NCBI GenBank assembly: GCA_019408975.1 | Contig: DXVA01000106.1 | Span: forward strand, 1-12,731 | Origin: Lentisphaeria bacterium | GTDB taxonomy: Bacteria; Verrucomicrobiota; Lentisphaeria; Victivallales; UBA1829 | Direction: 5' to 3' | DNA: 12,731 nt | Shown here: positions 6,849-12,731 of the stretch, one piece after another | Layout of the letters: each line of letters opens with the position of its first letter | Position numbering within the stretch: the first letter of the stretch is position 1 | Program-made: the position numbers and the translations under genes | The notes under the pieces: generated by a model | The model's database searches: none | What the model was told of the DNA's origin: nothing | The model's input: only the letters and a program-made list of their open reading frames with translations

Positions 6849-7417
6849 TTCAGATACTCCCTGTTGTTGTAATCGAACACTTCCGCGTCTTTGAGAAGCG
6901 GGTTCCTCGTATCCTTTTCCGAGAGAATGAAGGAATCGACCTTGACACGCCAGTCGATGCCGAGTGCTGGATCGTCGAATGCGATTCCGCGCTCATGGGA
7001 CGGCATGTATCTGTTGTCGCACTTGTAGGCGAAAATGACATCGTCGCTGAGCACGACGAATCCGTGTGCGAATCCGCGCGGAACGAAAAGCTGGCGCTTG
7101 TTTTCTGCTGAAAGCTCCACAGCCACATGCCTGCCGAAAGTCGGAGACCCTTTGCGGATATCGACGGCGACGTCCAGCACTGCGCCCTGAATCACCCTGA
7201 CGAGTTTTGCCTGCGTATAGGGCGCCGCCTGAAAATGGAGCCCGCGCAAAACGCCGAAACGGGACCTTGATTCATTGTCCTGGATGAAATCAGCGGCAAT
7301 TCCGTTTTTCTCATAAACGTCTTTGTTCCACGACTCAAAAAAATAACCGCGCGCGTCACCGAATACCTTCGGTTCGATGATCACAACGCCTTCGATTTCC
7401 GTTCTGACGATGTTCAT
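6845..7417 (-). CDS. rfbC: dTDP-4-dehydrorhamnose 3,5-epimerase
   Basis: A 190-residue cupin-fold epimerase acting on dTDP-4-keto-6-deoxyglucose, the third step to dTDP-rhamnose. Typical blocks are DARGYFFESW (21-30), FIQDNESRSRFGVLRGLHFQ (44-63) with the catalytic His61, Lys71, VPRGFAHGF (112-120) with His118, and Tyr137 in NRYMPSHERGI, which matches the catalytic tyrosine region of RmlC. It starts 6 bases after the rfbA stop and overlaps rfbD by 4 bases. The length is close to the usual 180-190 residues and all key residues I can place are kept. Confidence 0.95.
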   Translation of the reverse strand: MNIVRTEIEGVVIIEPKVFGDARGYFFESWNKDVYEKNGIAADFIQDNESRSRFGVLRGLHFQAAPYTQAKLVRVIQGAVLDVAVDIRKGSPTFGRHVAVELSAENKRQLFVPRGFAHGFVVLSDDVIFAYKCDNRYMPSHERGIAFDDPALGIDWRVKVDSFILSEKDTRNPLLKDAEVFDYNNREYLK

Positions 7418-7423
7418 GATATG

Positions 7424-8296
7424 TCACTCTTCTTCCCTGATCAGACGCGCCACATACGCGCCGTATTCCGTCTTCATCATGTCTTTGATGCTTTCTTTCA
7501 CTTCCGCTTTGCTCATCCAGCCATTGTTATACGCGATTTCCTGAAGACATGCGACCTGAAGTCCCTGGCGGGTTTCAACCGTGCGGATGAAGTTTGCCGC
7601 ATCCAGCAGGCTTTCATGCGTTCCGGTATCAAGCCATGCATAACCGCGTTTGAGTTTTTCCACATGGAGCTCGCCGCGCCTGAGATATTCATTATTCACA
7701 CTGGTGATTTCGAGTTCTCCGCGTGCGGAGGGCCTGATGTTCTTTGCGATTTCCACAACGGCATTGTCATAGAAATAGAGCCCCGTAACGGCGAAGTGCG
7801 ACTTGGGTTTTGCCGGTTTCTCCTCAATGGAAATCGCTCTGCCGGTTTCATCGAATTCCACAACACCGAAACGTTCCGGATCGCTGACATAGTAGCCGAA
7901 CACCGTCGCCCCTTTTTCGCGCGCGACCGCTTCCCGCATCAGCCCGCTGAGATTGGCTCCGTAGAAAATATTGTCTCCGAGAACGAGTGCGACAGAGTCT
8001 CCGCCGATGAACTTTTCCCCGATCAGGAACGCCTGCGCGAGACCGTCCGGCGACGGCTGAACCTCGTAGGAAAGGCGGATGCCGAAGCGGGAGCCGTCCC
8101 CAAGCAGGCGTATGAACCCAGCCTGATCCTCCGGCGTGGTGATGACGAGGATCTCGTTGATGCCCGCCAGCATCAGAACCGAGAGCGGATAGTAAATCAT
8201 CGGTTTGTCATAAACTGCGAGAAGCTGTTTTGACACACCCTGCGTGATCGGGTGCAGTCTGGTTCCCGCGCCCCCTGCCAGTACAATGCCTTTCAT
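7424..8296 (-). CDS. rfbA: glucose-1-phosphate thymidylyltransferase
   Basis: A 290-residue nucleotidyltransferase that makes dTDP-glucose from glucose-1-phosphate and dTTP, the first step of the rhamnose pathway. The N-terminal motif is LAGGAGTRLHPIT (6-18) with Lys23 in SKQLL, followed by KPMIYYPLS. LVLGDNIFYG, EEKPAKPKS and the C-terminal GYAWLDTGTHESLLDA also match RmlA. The open frame extends 21 codons further upstream, but the ATG at 8296 gives the conserved N-terminus and overlaps the rfbB stop by 4 bases (ATGA), the standard coupled arrangement. The length matches RmlA enzymes. Confidence 0.95.
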   Translation of the reverse strand: MKGIVLAGGAGTRLHPITQGVSKQLLAVYDKPMIYYPLSVLMLAGINEILVITTPEDQAGFIRLLGDGSRFGIRLSYEVQPSPDGLAQAFLIGEKFIGGDSVALVLGDNIFYGANLSGLMREAVAREKGATVFGYYVSDPERFGVVEFDETGRAISIEEKPAKPKSHFAVTGLYFYDNAVVEIAKNIRPSARGELEITSVNNEYLRRGELHVEKLKRGYAWLDTGTHESLLDAANFIRTVETRQGLQVACLQEIAYNNGWMSKAEVKESIKDMMKTEYGAYVARLIREEE

Positions 8297-9366
8297 TTTG
8301 CGCCTCCGGTTCCGAGCCGTTCGCGGTTGTAGGTGCCGTCCTGAACGTTTTTGCACCACGTGAAACGGTGCTCAAGATACCATTGAACGGTTTTGCGGAT
8401 TCCGCTTTCAAATGTCTCCTGCGGTTTCCATCCGAGTTCGCGCCCGATTTTATCCGCGTCGATGGCATAGCGCAGATCATGCCCCGGACGGTCGGTCACG
8501 AATGTGATCTGTTCCGCATAGGATTTCCCGTCGGCGCGCGGCTGGAGCTCGTCAAGAATCTCGCAGATTTTGCGCACGACTTCGATATTCTTCTTCTCGT
8601 TGTGCCCGCCGATATTGTAAGTTTCGCCCGGAATGCCGGCTGTCGCCACCAGATAAAGCGCCCGCGCGTGGTCCTCCACGTAGAGCCAGTCGCGGATCTG
8701 CGCCCCTGTTCCATATACCGGAAGCGGTTTTCCGTCGAGCGCGTTGAGAATCACCAGCGGAATCAGTTTTTCCGGGAAATGATAAGGCCCATAGTTGTTG
8801 GAGCAGTTGGTAACGAGAGTCGGAAGCTTGAACGTGCGCTTCCACGCGCGGACAAGATGATCGCTTGCGGCTTTGCTTGCGGAATACGGCGAGGAGGGTG
8901 CGTAAGGCGTGGTTTCGCGGAAGAAATCCCCGGGACCTTCCAGATCGCCGTAAACTTCATCTGTGGAGATATGGTGAAAACGGAATTTCTTTTTTGCGTC
9001 TTCGCCGAGCATATTGAAATATTTCCTTGCGGCTTCCAGCAGTGTATAGGTTCCGACGATATTGGTCTGAATGAATTCTCCGGGACCGTCGATGGAACGG
9101 TCCACATGGGATTCCGCGGCGAGGTGCATGACGATATCAGGCTGAAAATCTGCAAAGATCCGGTCCATTGCCGCCTTGTCGCAGATGTCCGCCTTCTCGA
9201 AACGGCAGCGCGGATCGCCGGAAACGCTTTCAAGGGATTCCAGATTTCCGGCATATGTCAGTTTGTCGATGATGCAGACCTGATCCCGAGTATTACGGAT
9301 GATATGCCTTACGACAGCCGAACCTATGAATCCGGCTCCTCCCGTTACAATAATTTTATCAGCCAA
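8293..9366 (-). CDS. rfbB: dTDP-glucose 4,6-dehydratase (TTG start)
   Basis: A 357-residue extended short-chain dehydrogenase that converts dTDP-glucose to dTDP-4-keto-6-deoxyglucose using bound NAD. The NAD loop is TGGAGFIGS (8-16). HLAAESHVDRSIDGP (81-95) is nearly diagnostic for RmlB. The catalytic Thr135-Asp136-Glu137 in ISTDEVYG and Tyr161/Lys165 in SPYSASKAASDH are present. GAQIRDWLYVEDHARA (221-236) and TDRPGHDLRYAID (291-303) follow. The start codon is TTG: a GAGGG site (9378-9374) lies 7 bases before it, the reading frame gives the conserved MADKIIVTGG start, and no better ATG exists. It is the first gene of the six-gene operon and lies just behind a strong promoter. Confidence 0.95.
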   Translation of the reverse strand: MADKIIVTGGAGFIGSAVVRHIIRNTRDQVCIIDKLTYAGNLESLESVSGDPRCRFEKADICDKAAMDRIFADFQPDIVMHLAAESHVDRSIDGPGEFIQTNIVGTYTLLEAARKYFNMLGEDAKKKFRFHHISTDEVYGDLEGPGDFFRETTPYAPSSPYSASKAASDHLVRAWKRTFKLPTLVTNCSNNYGPYHFPEKLIPLVILNALDGKPLPVYGTGAQIRDWLYVEDHARALYLVATAGIPGETYNIGGHNEKKNIEVVRKICEILDELQPRADGKSYAEQITFVTDRPGHDLRYAIDADKIGRELGWKPQETFESGIRKTVQWYLEHRFTWCKNVQDGTYNRERLGTGGAK

Positions 9367-9392
9367 AACGATACCCTCAATAATTTTTAGAT

Positions 9393-9439
9393 ATTATACA
9401 GATATGTGTTTAATATAAGGCAGCTTGAATGGATGTCAA
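9393..9439 (-). promoter_or_regulatory. sigma70-type promoter region for the rfb operon
   Basis: On the minus strand a consensus -35 TTGACA (9439-9434) is followed after 16 bases by TATATT (9417-9412), a near-consensus promoter that would start transcription around 9405 and leave a leader of about 40 bases. A second perfect -10 box, TATAAT (9398-9393), lies closer to the gene but has no good -35 at 16-18 bases. Position, strand and match support this as the main promoter for the operon. Confidence 0.7.
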
Positions 9440-9516
9440 CTGTTTTGAATCAAAAGCCGCTGTTTTTTGCGAAAATCATATGCCTGCTTAAAGTCCGGAA
9501 CCGGAATAAGGAGGGA

Positions 9517-9558
9517 ATAAAAAAATGCAAAAGGGGGAAATCCCCGCCCTTTGCATTC
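9517..9558 (-). terminator. Rho-independent terminator after the ferritin gene
   Basis: A long stem pairs 9524-9531 with 9550-9557 and continues through a GC-rich inner part (9533-9537 with 9544-9549, with small bulges). On the minus strand it runs into a T tract, seen as seven A residues at 9519-9525 on the plus strand. It begins 23 bases past the ferritin stop and insulates the rfb promoter. Confidence 0.85.
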
Positions 9559-9580
9559 CTGTAGCCGTAAATTCCCGGTG

Positions 9581-10102
9581 TTACACGGTCTGTGCAGCCG
9601 CCGGAGGCGTTGCCGCAGGACGTGTCTGAAGTTCGGCGTCAATAAAGAGGAGCGCCTTTTCATCGGAACCGGCTCTTTCAAGCTTGTCGATGATCGTCTG
9701 GACGGAACGTTCCTCCTGAACCTGCTCCGTGACGAAGAAGTTCAGGAATGCCATGGTGGCATATCCTCCGGATTTAATGGAGAGCTCCACGAGCTTGTTG
9801 ATCCTTGCTGTGACGAGTTTCTCATGCTTGAGCGCTTCCTTGAATGCGTCAAGCGGAGTTTTTACTTTGCCCAGTTCCGGTTTCTTGATTGTGTCAAGGA
9901 CGATGTCTTCGCTCTGGTCATTGAGGTAATTGTAGAAAATTCCAGCGTGAATGATCTCCTCGTCCACCTGAATTCTCATCCAGTGCGCGGCTCCCGGCAG
10001 TTTCATTTTCTCAAGACAGGCGGCGAGCCCGAGATAGATGTAGCTGGAATAGAGTTCGAACACCATCTGGTCGTTCAGTGCGCTTGCAAGTTCTTTCTTC
10101 AT
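9581..10102 (-). CDS. non-haem bacterial ferritin
   Basis: A 173-residue four-helix-bundle ferritin that oxidises Fe(II) and stores iron in a 24-subunit cytoplasmic shell. Ferroxidase-site residues line up with E. coli FtnA: Glu16, Glu49, His52, Glu94, Glu126 and Glu130, plus Gln127 and Tyr23. Typical segments are ALNDQMVFELYSS, VDEEIIHAGIFYNYL and FVTEQVQEE. After FIDAELQT the protein has an unusual Pro/Ala-rich tail of 13 residues (161-173). The open frame continues 68 codons upstream, but the ATG at 10102 gives the family N-terminus and follows a GGGGG site after 6 bases; the upstream part has no ferritin character. It is transcribed alone and divergently from the efflux genes. No haem-ligand methionine of the bacterioferritin type is apparent. 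Confidence 0.93.
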   Translation of the reverse strand: MKKELASALNDQMVFELYSSYIYLGLAACLEKMKLPGAAHWMRIQVDEEIIHAGIFYNYLNDQSEDIVLDTIKKPELGKVKTPLDAFKEALKHEKLVTARINKLVELSIKSGGYATMAFLNFFVTEQVQEERSVQTIIDKLERAGSDEKALLFIDAELQTRPAATPPAAAQTV

Positions 10103-10447
10103 AACAAACCCCCTTGTTGTTTTATGTTTGGAAGATGAGGTTAATCTAGCATAAAACAGAATTTTTGCAAGAACCTTTGCCGAAAACACGGGGTTCCCAG
10201 CAGAAATCGTCAGACTTTGAGCGGTTTTGCGGCAGAGCGCATCCTGCGCTGGAAAGCGGGAGGATTTTTTTTGAGGAGTTCTTGCGTTCATGGATTTTTC
10301 CTGCATTGTCCTGTGAAAAGTTTGTCCTTTTTTCTTTCCCTGCCTTGAATTTTTGGAAAAGAAGGTTTTTTTACCATACTTGGGAATAATTTTTAATTTT
10401 CAGCGCTTCGGGTGGAGGTGCTGAAGACATCAGGGTTGGAATAGTCA
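10103..10447. promoter_or_regulatory. 345-base divergent intergenic region: ferritin and efflux promoters
   Basis: No convincing gene lies here; a 74-codon open frame on the plus strand lacks a clear ribosome binding site and looks accidental. For ferritin, TTGCAA (10170-10165) and TAGATT (10148-10143) on the minus strand, 16 bases apart, form a fair promoter. For the efflux pair, TTGGAA (10353-10358) and CATACT (10375-10380) are a weak candidate. An AGCGCA/TGCGCT inverted repeat sits at 10236-10250, and an imperfect hairpin followed by eight T residues sits at about 10240-10272 on the plus strand. The stretch 10315-10375 is rich in T runs. No regulator-binding palindrome is obvious. Confidence 0.4.
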
Positions 10448-11530
10448 ATGAAGTTGAAAACTTTTTTTGCTCGTTCCGCGGAGGCATTGATCGGTATTGC
10501 CGTTCTCGCGGGATCTATCATTTTTTATGTGAACCAGGGAACCGGGCGCAGCATCAATGCAGTCAAGCGCGCAGCCGCGACTCCGAGCGTTCAGATTGAA
10601 AAGACCGGCGAGGTCGATATCCGCAACACGATCGAGGGCATCGGAACGGGGCTTGCGAAGGAGTCGGTGGACATCACCGCCAACGCCACCGAGAAAGTGG
10701 TCGGTATTTTTTTAAAGGACGGTCAGTATGTCGAGGGCGGAAAACTGCTGGTCCAGTTGAATGACGATCAGTATCAGGCTCAGCTTGAGGACGCGAAAAT
10801 CAACCTTGCCGAACAGGAACGCGAACTTCGCCGCCTGACGCCGCTGTATAATGCCCGCATCACTTCGCAAAAGGATTTCGAGGCGGCGCGGACCGCCGTG
10901 GCTCGTGCGAGGACGACAATCGGCATTGTGGAATATGCGATCCGCAACCGCCAGGTCATTGCTCCGTTTTCCGGCAAACTTGCCATGCGCATGGTCAGCT
11001 TGGGGGACCTTGTTTCACCCGGGACCCTCGTGACTTCCATTGATGACATCAGCGAGATCAAGATCGACTTCCGGGTTTCGGAAAAATATTATCCGATGGT
11101 CAAGGTCGGGCAGAAGGTCGGCGTAACGAGCGTGGCTTACCCCGATACCGTTTTCAGCGGCACGATCAGCGCGATTTCCCCCCGGATCGACCCCGTGACC
11201 CGGACTGCCGACGTGCGGGCGATCGTGAAGAATGACGACCGGAAGCTGGCTCCCGGAATGCTGTTTGTTGTAAAACTCGAGCTCGGAACCCGCAGCGCGG
11301 TGATGATTCCCGAAAAGGCGGTGATGAGCCTCGGAGAAGTGCAGTACATCTTCATTTACAACAAGGACAAACAGAATGTATCGCGCCGCGTTGTACGCCT
11401 CGGCAGGCGGGAGGGCGGCAGGGTCGAAGTGACCGGGGGGCTGAAAGCCGGTGAGGTGATCGTCACGGATGGAGTCCTGAAGCTGGCGGATCGCTCGCCG
11501 GTCATACTCAGGAAGGAAACGGCGCAATGA
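10448..11530 (+). CDS. RND efflux periplasmic adaptor (membrane fusion protein)
   Basis: A 360-residue adaptor of the HlyD/AcrA type that links an inner-membrane RND pump to an outer-membrane channel. It has one N-terminal membrane segment (about 13-28) instead of a lipobox, then the two lipoyl half-motifs (about 73-104 and 167-200, with VIAPFSGKLAMRMVSLGDLV) flanking a short helical hairpin (107-160). A beta-barrel domain (203-280, with SPRIDPVTRTADVRA) and the membrane-proximal domain (281-355) complete it. The stop overlaps the pump start by 4 bases (ATGA), so the two are translationally coupled. The ribosome binding site is weak (TTGGA, 7 bases before ATG). The substrate cannot be inferred, and no TolC-type gene is in the window. 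Confidence 0.93.
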   Translation: MKLKTFFARSAEALIGIAVLAGSIIFYVNQGTGRSINAVKRAAATPSVQIEKTGEVDIRNTIEGIGTGLAKESVDITANATEKVVGIFLKDGQYVEGGKLLVQLNDDQYQAQLEDAKINLAEQERELRRLTPLYNARITSQKDFEAARTAVARARTTIGIVEYAIRNRQVIAPFSGKLAMRMVSLGDLVSPGTLVTSIDDISEIKIDFRVSEKYYPMVKVGQKVGVTSVAYPDTVFSGTISAISPRIDPVTRTADVRAIVKNDDRKLAPGMLFVVKLELGTRSAVMIPEKAVMSLGEVQYIFIYNKDKQNVSRRVVRLGRREGGRVEVTGGLKAGEVIVTDGVLKLADRSPVILRKETAQ

Positions 11531-12731
11531 CGATCTGTTCTTTTTCCGTCGTCCGCCCGGTGGCGACCATCGTGCTGATGCTGATCCTGATTGTCTTCGG
11601 ATTGATCGGGCTGCGCAACATGCCGGTGCGCGAATATCCGGATATTGATGTGCCGACGATTTCCATTTCCACGGAGTATGACGGCGCCTCTGCAAGTGTC
11701 GTGGAGACGAAGATCACGGAGATTATCGAAGGCACCGTGGCGGGGATCGAAGGGCTTGACTCCATCGAATCCACCAGTCAGGACGGGCGGTCCAGAGTGA
11801 CGCTCGAATTTTCCGTGAACCGTGATATCGACGCCGCCGCAAACGATGTGCGGGACCGCGTCAGCCGCATTCTGAGCAAGCTGCCGGACGAAGCGGATTC
11901 TCCCGTTGTCGCCAAATATGATTCTTCCGGGTCGCCCGTCATGATCATTGCCCTGACCAGCACCGGCATGACCCGCATGGAACTGACCGATTATGCCGAC
12001 CGTTATCTGATCGACCGTTTTTCCGTGATCGAGGGCGTGGCGGACGCCAGCATTCTCGGCGGGCAGGAGCAGTCCATGCGCATCTGGCTGAACCGGACCG
12101 CCATGGCGGCGCGCGGGATCACCGTTGCCGACATCGAAAAGACTTTGCTTTCCGAGAATGTGGAAAATCCCGGCGGGCGGATCGAGTCTTCCGAGCGCGA
12201 ATTCGTCGTGAGGTTGAAACGCCAGTATTACACCGCGGAGGATTTCCGGAACATGGTGCTCAGGCGCAATGGCGACGGCGATTATATCCGGCTCGGAGAT
12301 GTGGCGTCGGTCGCCGTGGATTCCCGCAACCAGCGCCAGCTCTTCACCGCGAACAAGCAGCCGATGATCGGTATCGGCATCTACAAGCAGTCTACGGCGA
12401 ATACGTTGACCGTTTCCTCCGGCGCCCGTGCTTTGATCAAGGAACTGGAGAAGAATCTGCCGGAGGGGATGGGAATGCGCGTCCTGCGCGACGAGTCCCG
12501 GTTCATCAATGCTTCGATTGCCGAAGTGGAAGACTCTCTGATCGTGTCGGCGATTCTCGTGCTGCTGATCATCTTCCTGTTTCTCGGCAGTCTCCGCGCC
12601 TCCGTGATTCCCGCGCTTACGGTGCCGATTTCCCTGATCGCTTCGTTTATTGTCATGAACATGCTCGGATACAGCGTGAATCTGCTGACTCTGCTGGCTC
12701 TTGTCCTGGCGATCGGGATGGTGGTGGATGA
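11527..12731 (+). CDS. RND efflux transporter permease, HAE1/AcrB type (partial, 3' end outside window)
   Basis: The first 401 residues of a proton-driven resistance-nodulation-division pump; full members have about 1,030 residues. It starts MTICSFSVVRPVATIVLMLI, with the first membrane helix at about 10-30 followed by the REYPDID motif (AcrB has QYP). The periplasmic porter part includes EYDGASASVVETKITEIIEG and the NPGGRIES segment typical of the family. Membrane helices 2 and 3 lie at about 339-356 and 362-383, and helix 4 begins LLALVLAIGMVVD. The last complete codon is the first of the two aspartates of the proton relay (Asp407 in AcrB), and the next two bases are GA, consistent with a second Asp. 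The start overlaps the adaptor stop. No frameshift or early stop is seen. The class is drug/hydrophobic export rather than metal export, by motif resemblance. Confidence 0.93.
   Translation, partial: MTICSFSVVRPVATIVLMLILIVFGLIGLRNMPVREYPDIDVPTISISTEYDGASASVVETKITEIIEGTVAGIEGLDSIESTSQDGRSRVTLEFSVNRDIDAAANDVRDRVSRILSKLPDEADSPVVAKYDSSGSPVMIIALTSTGMTRMELTDYADRYLIDRFSVIEGVADASILGGQEQSMRIWLNRTAMAARGITVADIEKTLLSENVENPGGRIESSEREFVVRLKRQYYTAEDFRNMVLRRNGDGDYIRLGDVASVAVDSRNQRQLFTANKQPMIGIGIYKQSTANTLTVSSGARALIKELEKNLPEGMGMRVLRDESRFINASIAEVEDSLIVSAILVLLIIFLFLGSLRASVIPALTVPISLIASFIVMNMLGYSVNLLTLLALVLAIGMVVD

Noticed and set aside
8368..9390. Long plus-strand open frame of 340 codons opposite rfbB
   Set aside because: rfbB is unmistakable on the minus strand. 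The opposite frame would also read through the rfb promoter region and shows no recognisable motif.
2951..9549. Similar GGCGGGGA/TCCCCGCC hairpins at 2951-2969 and 9533-9549 as copies of a repeat family
   Set aside because: Shared sequence is limited to a short GC stem in two independent terminators with different flanks, so chance similarity of terminator stems is enough.
10103..10306. 68-codon upstream extension of the ferritin frame
   Set aside because: The extension has no ferritin homology, overlaps the candidate promoter, and the internal ATG gives the family-standard N-terminus.
10165..10389. 74-codon plus-strand open frame between ferritin and the adaptor
   Set aside because: It has no clear ribosome binding site, contains long T runs and a terminator-like hairpin inside it, and its aromatic-rich translation resembles no family.

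Overview
The window reads as chromosomal DNA from a Gram-negative bacterium of moderate GC content. The supporting signs are a lipid A-type acyltransferase, two lipoproteins, an RND efflux pair, and nucleotide-sugar genes of the kind used for surface glycans. The organism cannot be fixed from the sequence alone. A member of the PVC group (Lentisphaerota or Verrucomicrobiota) is my guess, based on general impression rather than a marker gene.

Layout, left to right. Positions 55-618 (minus) hold a nitroreductase-family flavoprotein. Positions 705-2612 (minus) hold a two-gene unit: a TPR-like lipoprotein followed by a lipoprotein parvulin-type prolyl isomerase, closed by a hairpin terminator. 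Positions 2837-2944 (plus) encode a 35-residue, very basic protein with its own ribosome binding site and terminator. Positions 3036-3833 (plus) encode an LpxA-like acyltransferase with several substituted substrate-site residues, also closed by a strong terminator.

Positions 3937-9366 (minus) are one tightly packed six-gene operon in the order rfbB-rfbA-rfbC-rfbD-manC-5'-nucleotidase. It makes dTDP-L-rhamnose from glucose-1-phosphate and GDP-mannose from mannose-1-phosphate, and ends in a cytosolic-type 5'-nucleotidase. A near-consensus sigma70-type promoter lies just upstream, and rfbB starts at TTG. Positions 9581-10102 (minus) encode a non-haem ferritin with a terminator behind it. After a 345-base divergent intergenic region, positions 10448-12731 (plus) carry a periplasmic adaptor and the first 401 residues of an HAE1-type RND pump, cut by the window edge at the proton-relay aspartate.

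Most of the window is ordinary housekeeping and envelope biology, and I see no clearly new system. The items most worth a second look are the 35-residue basic protein, the divergent LpxA homologue, and the nucleotidase attached to a two-sugar nucleotide operon. I saw no CRISPR array, tRNA, rRNA, insertion sequence or long repeat.
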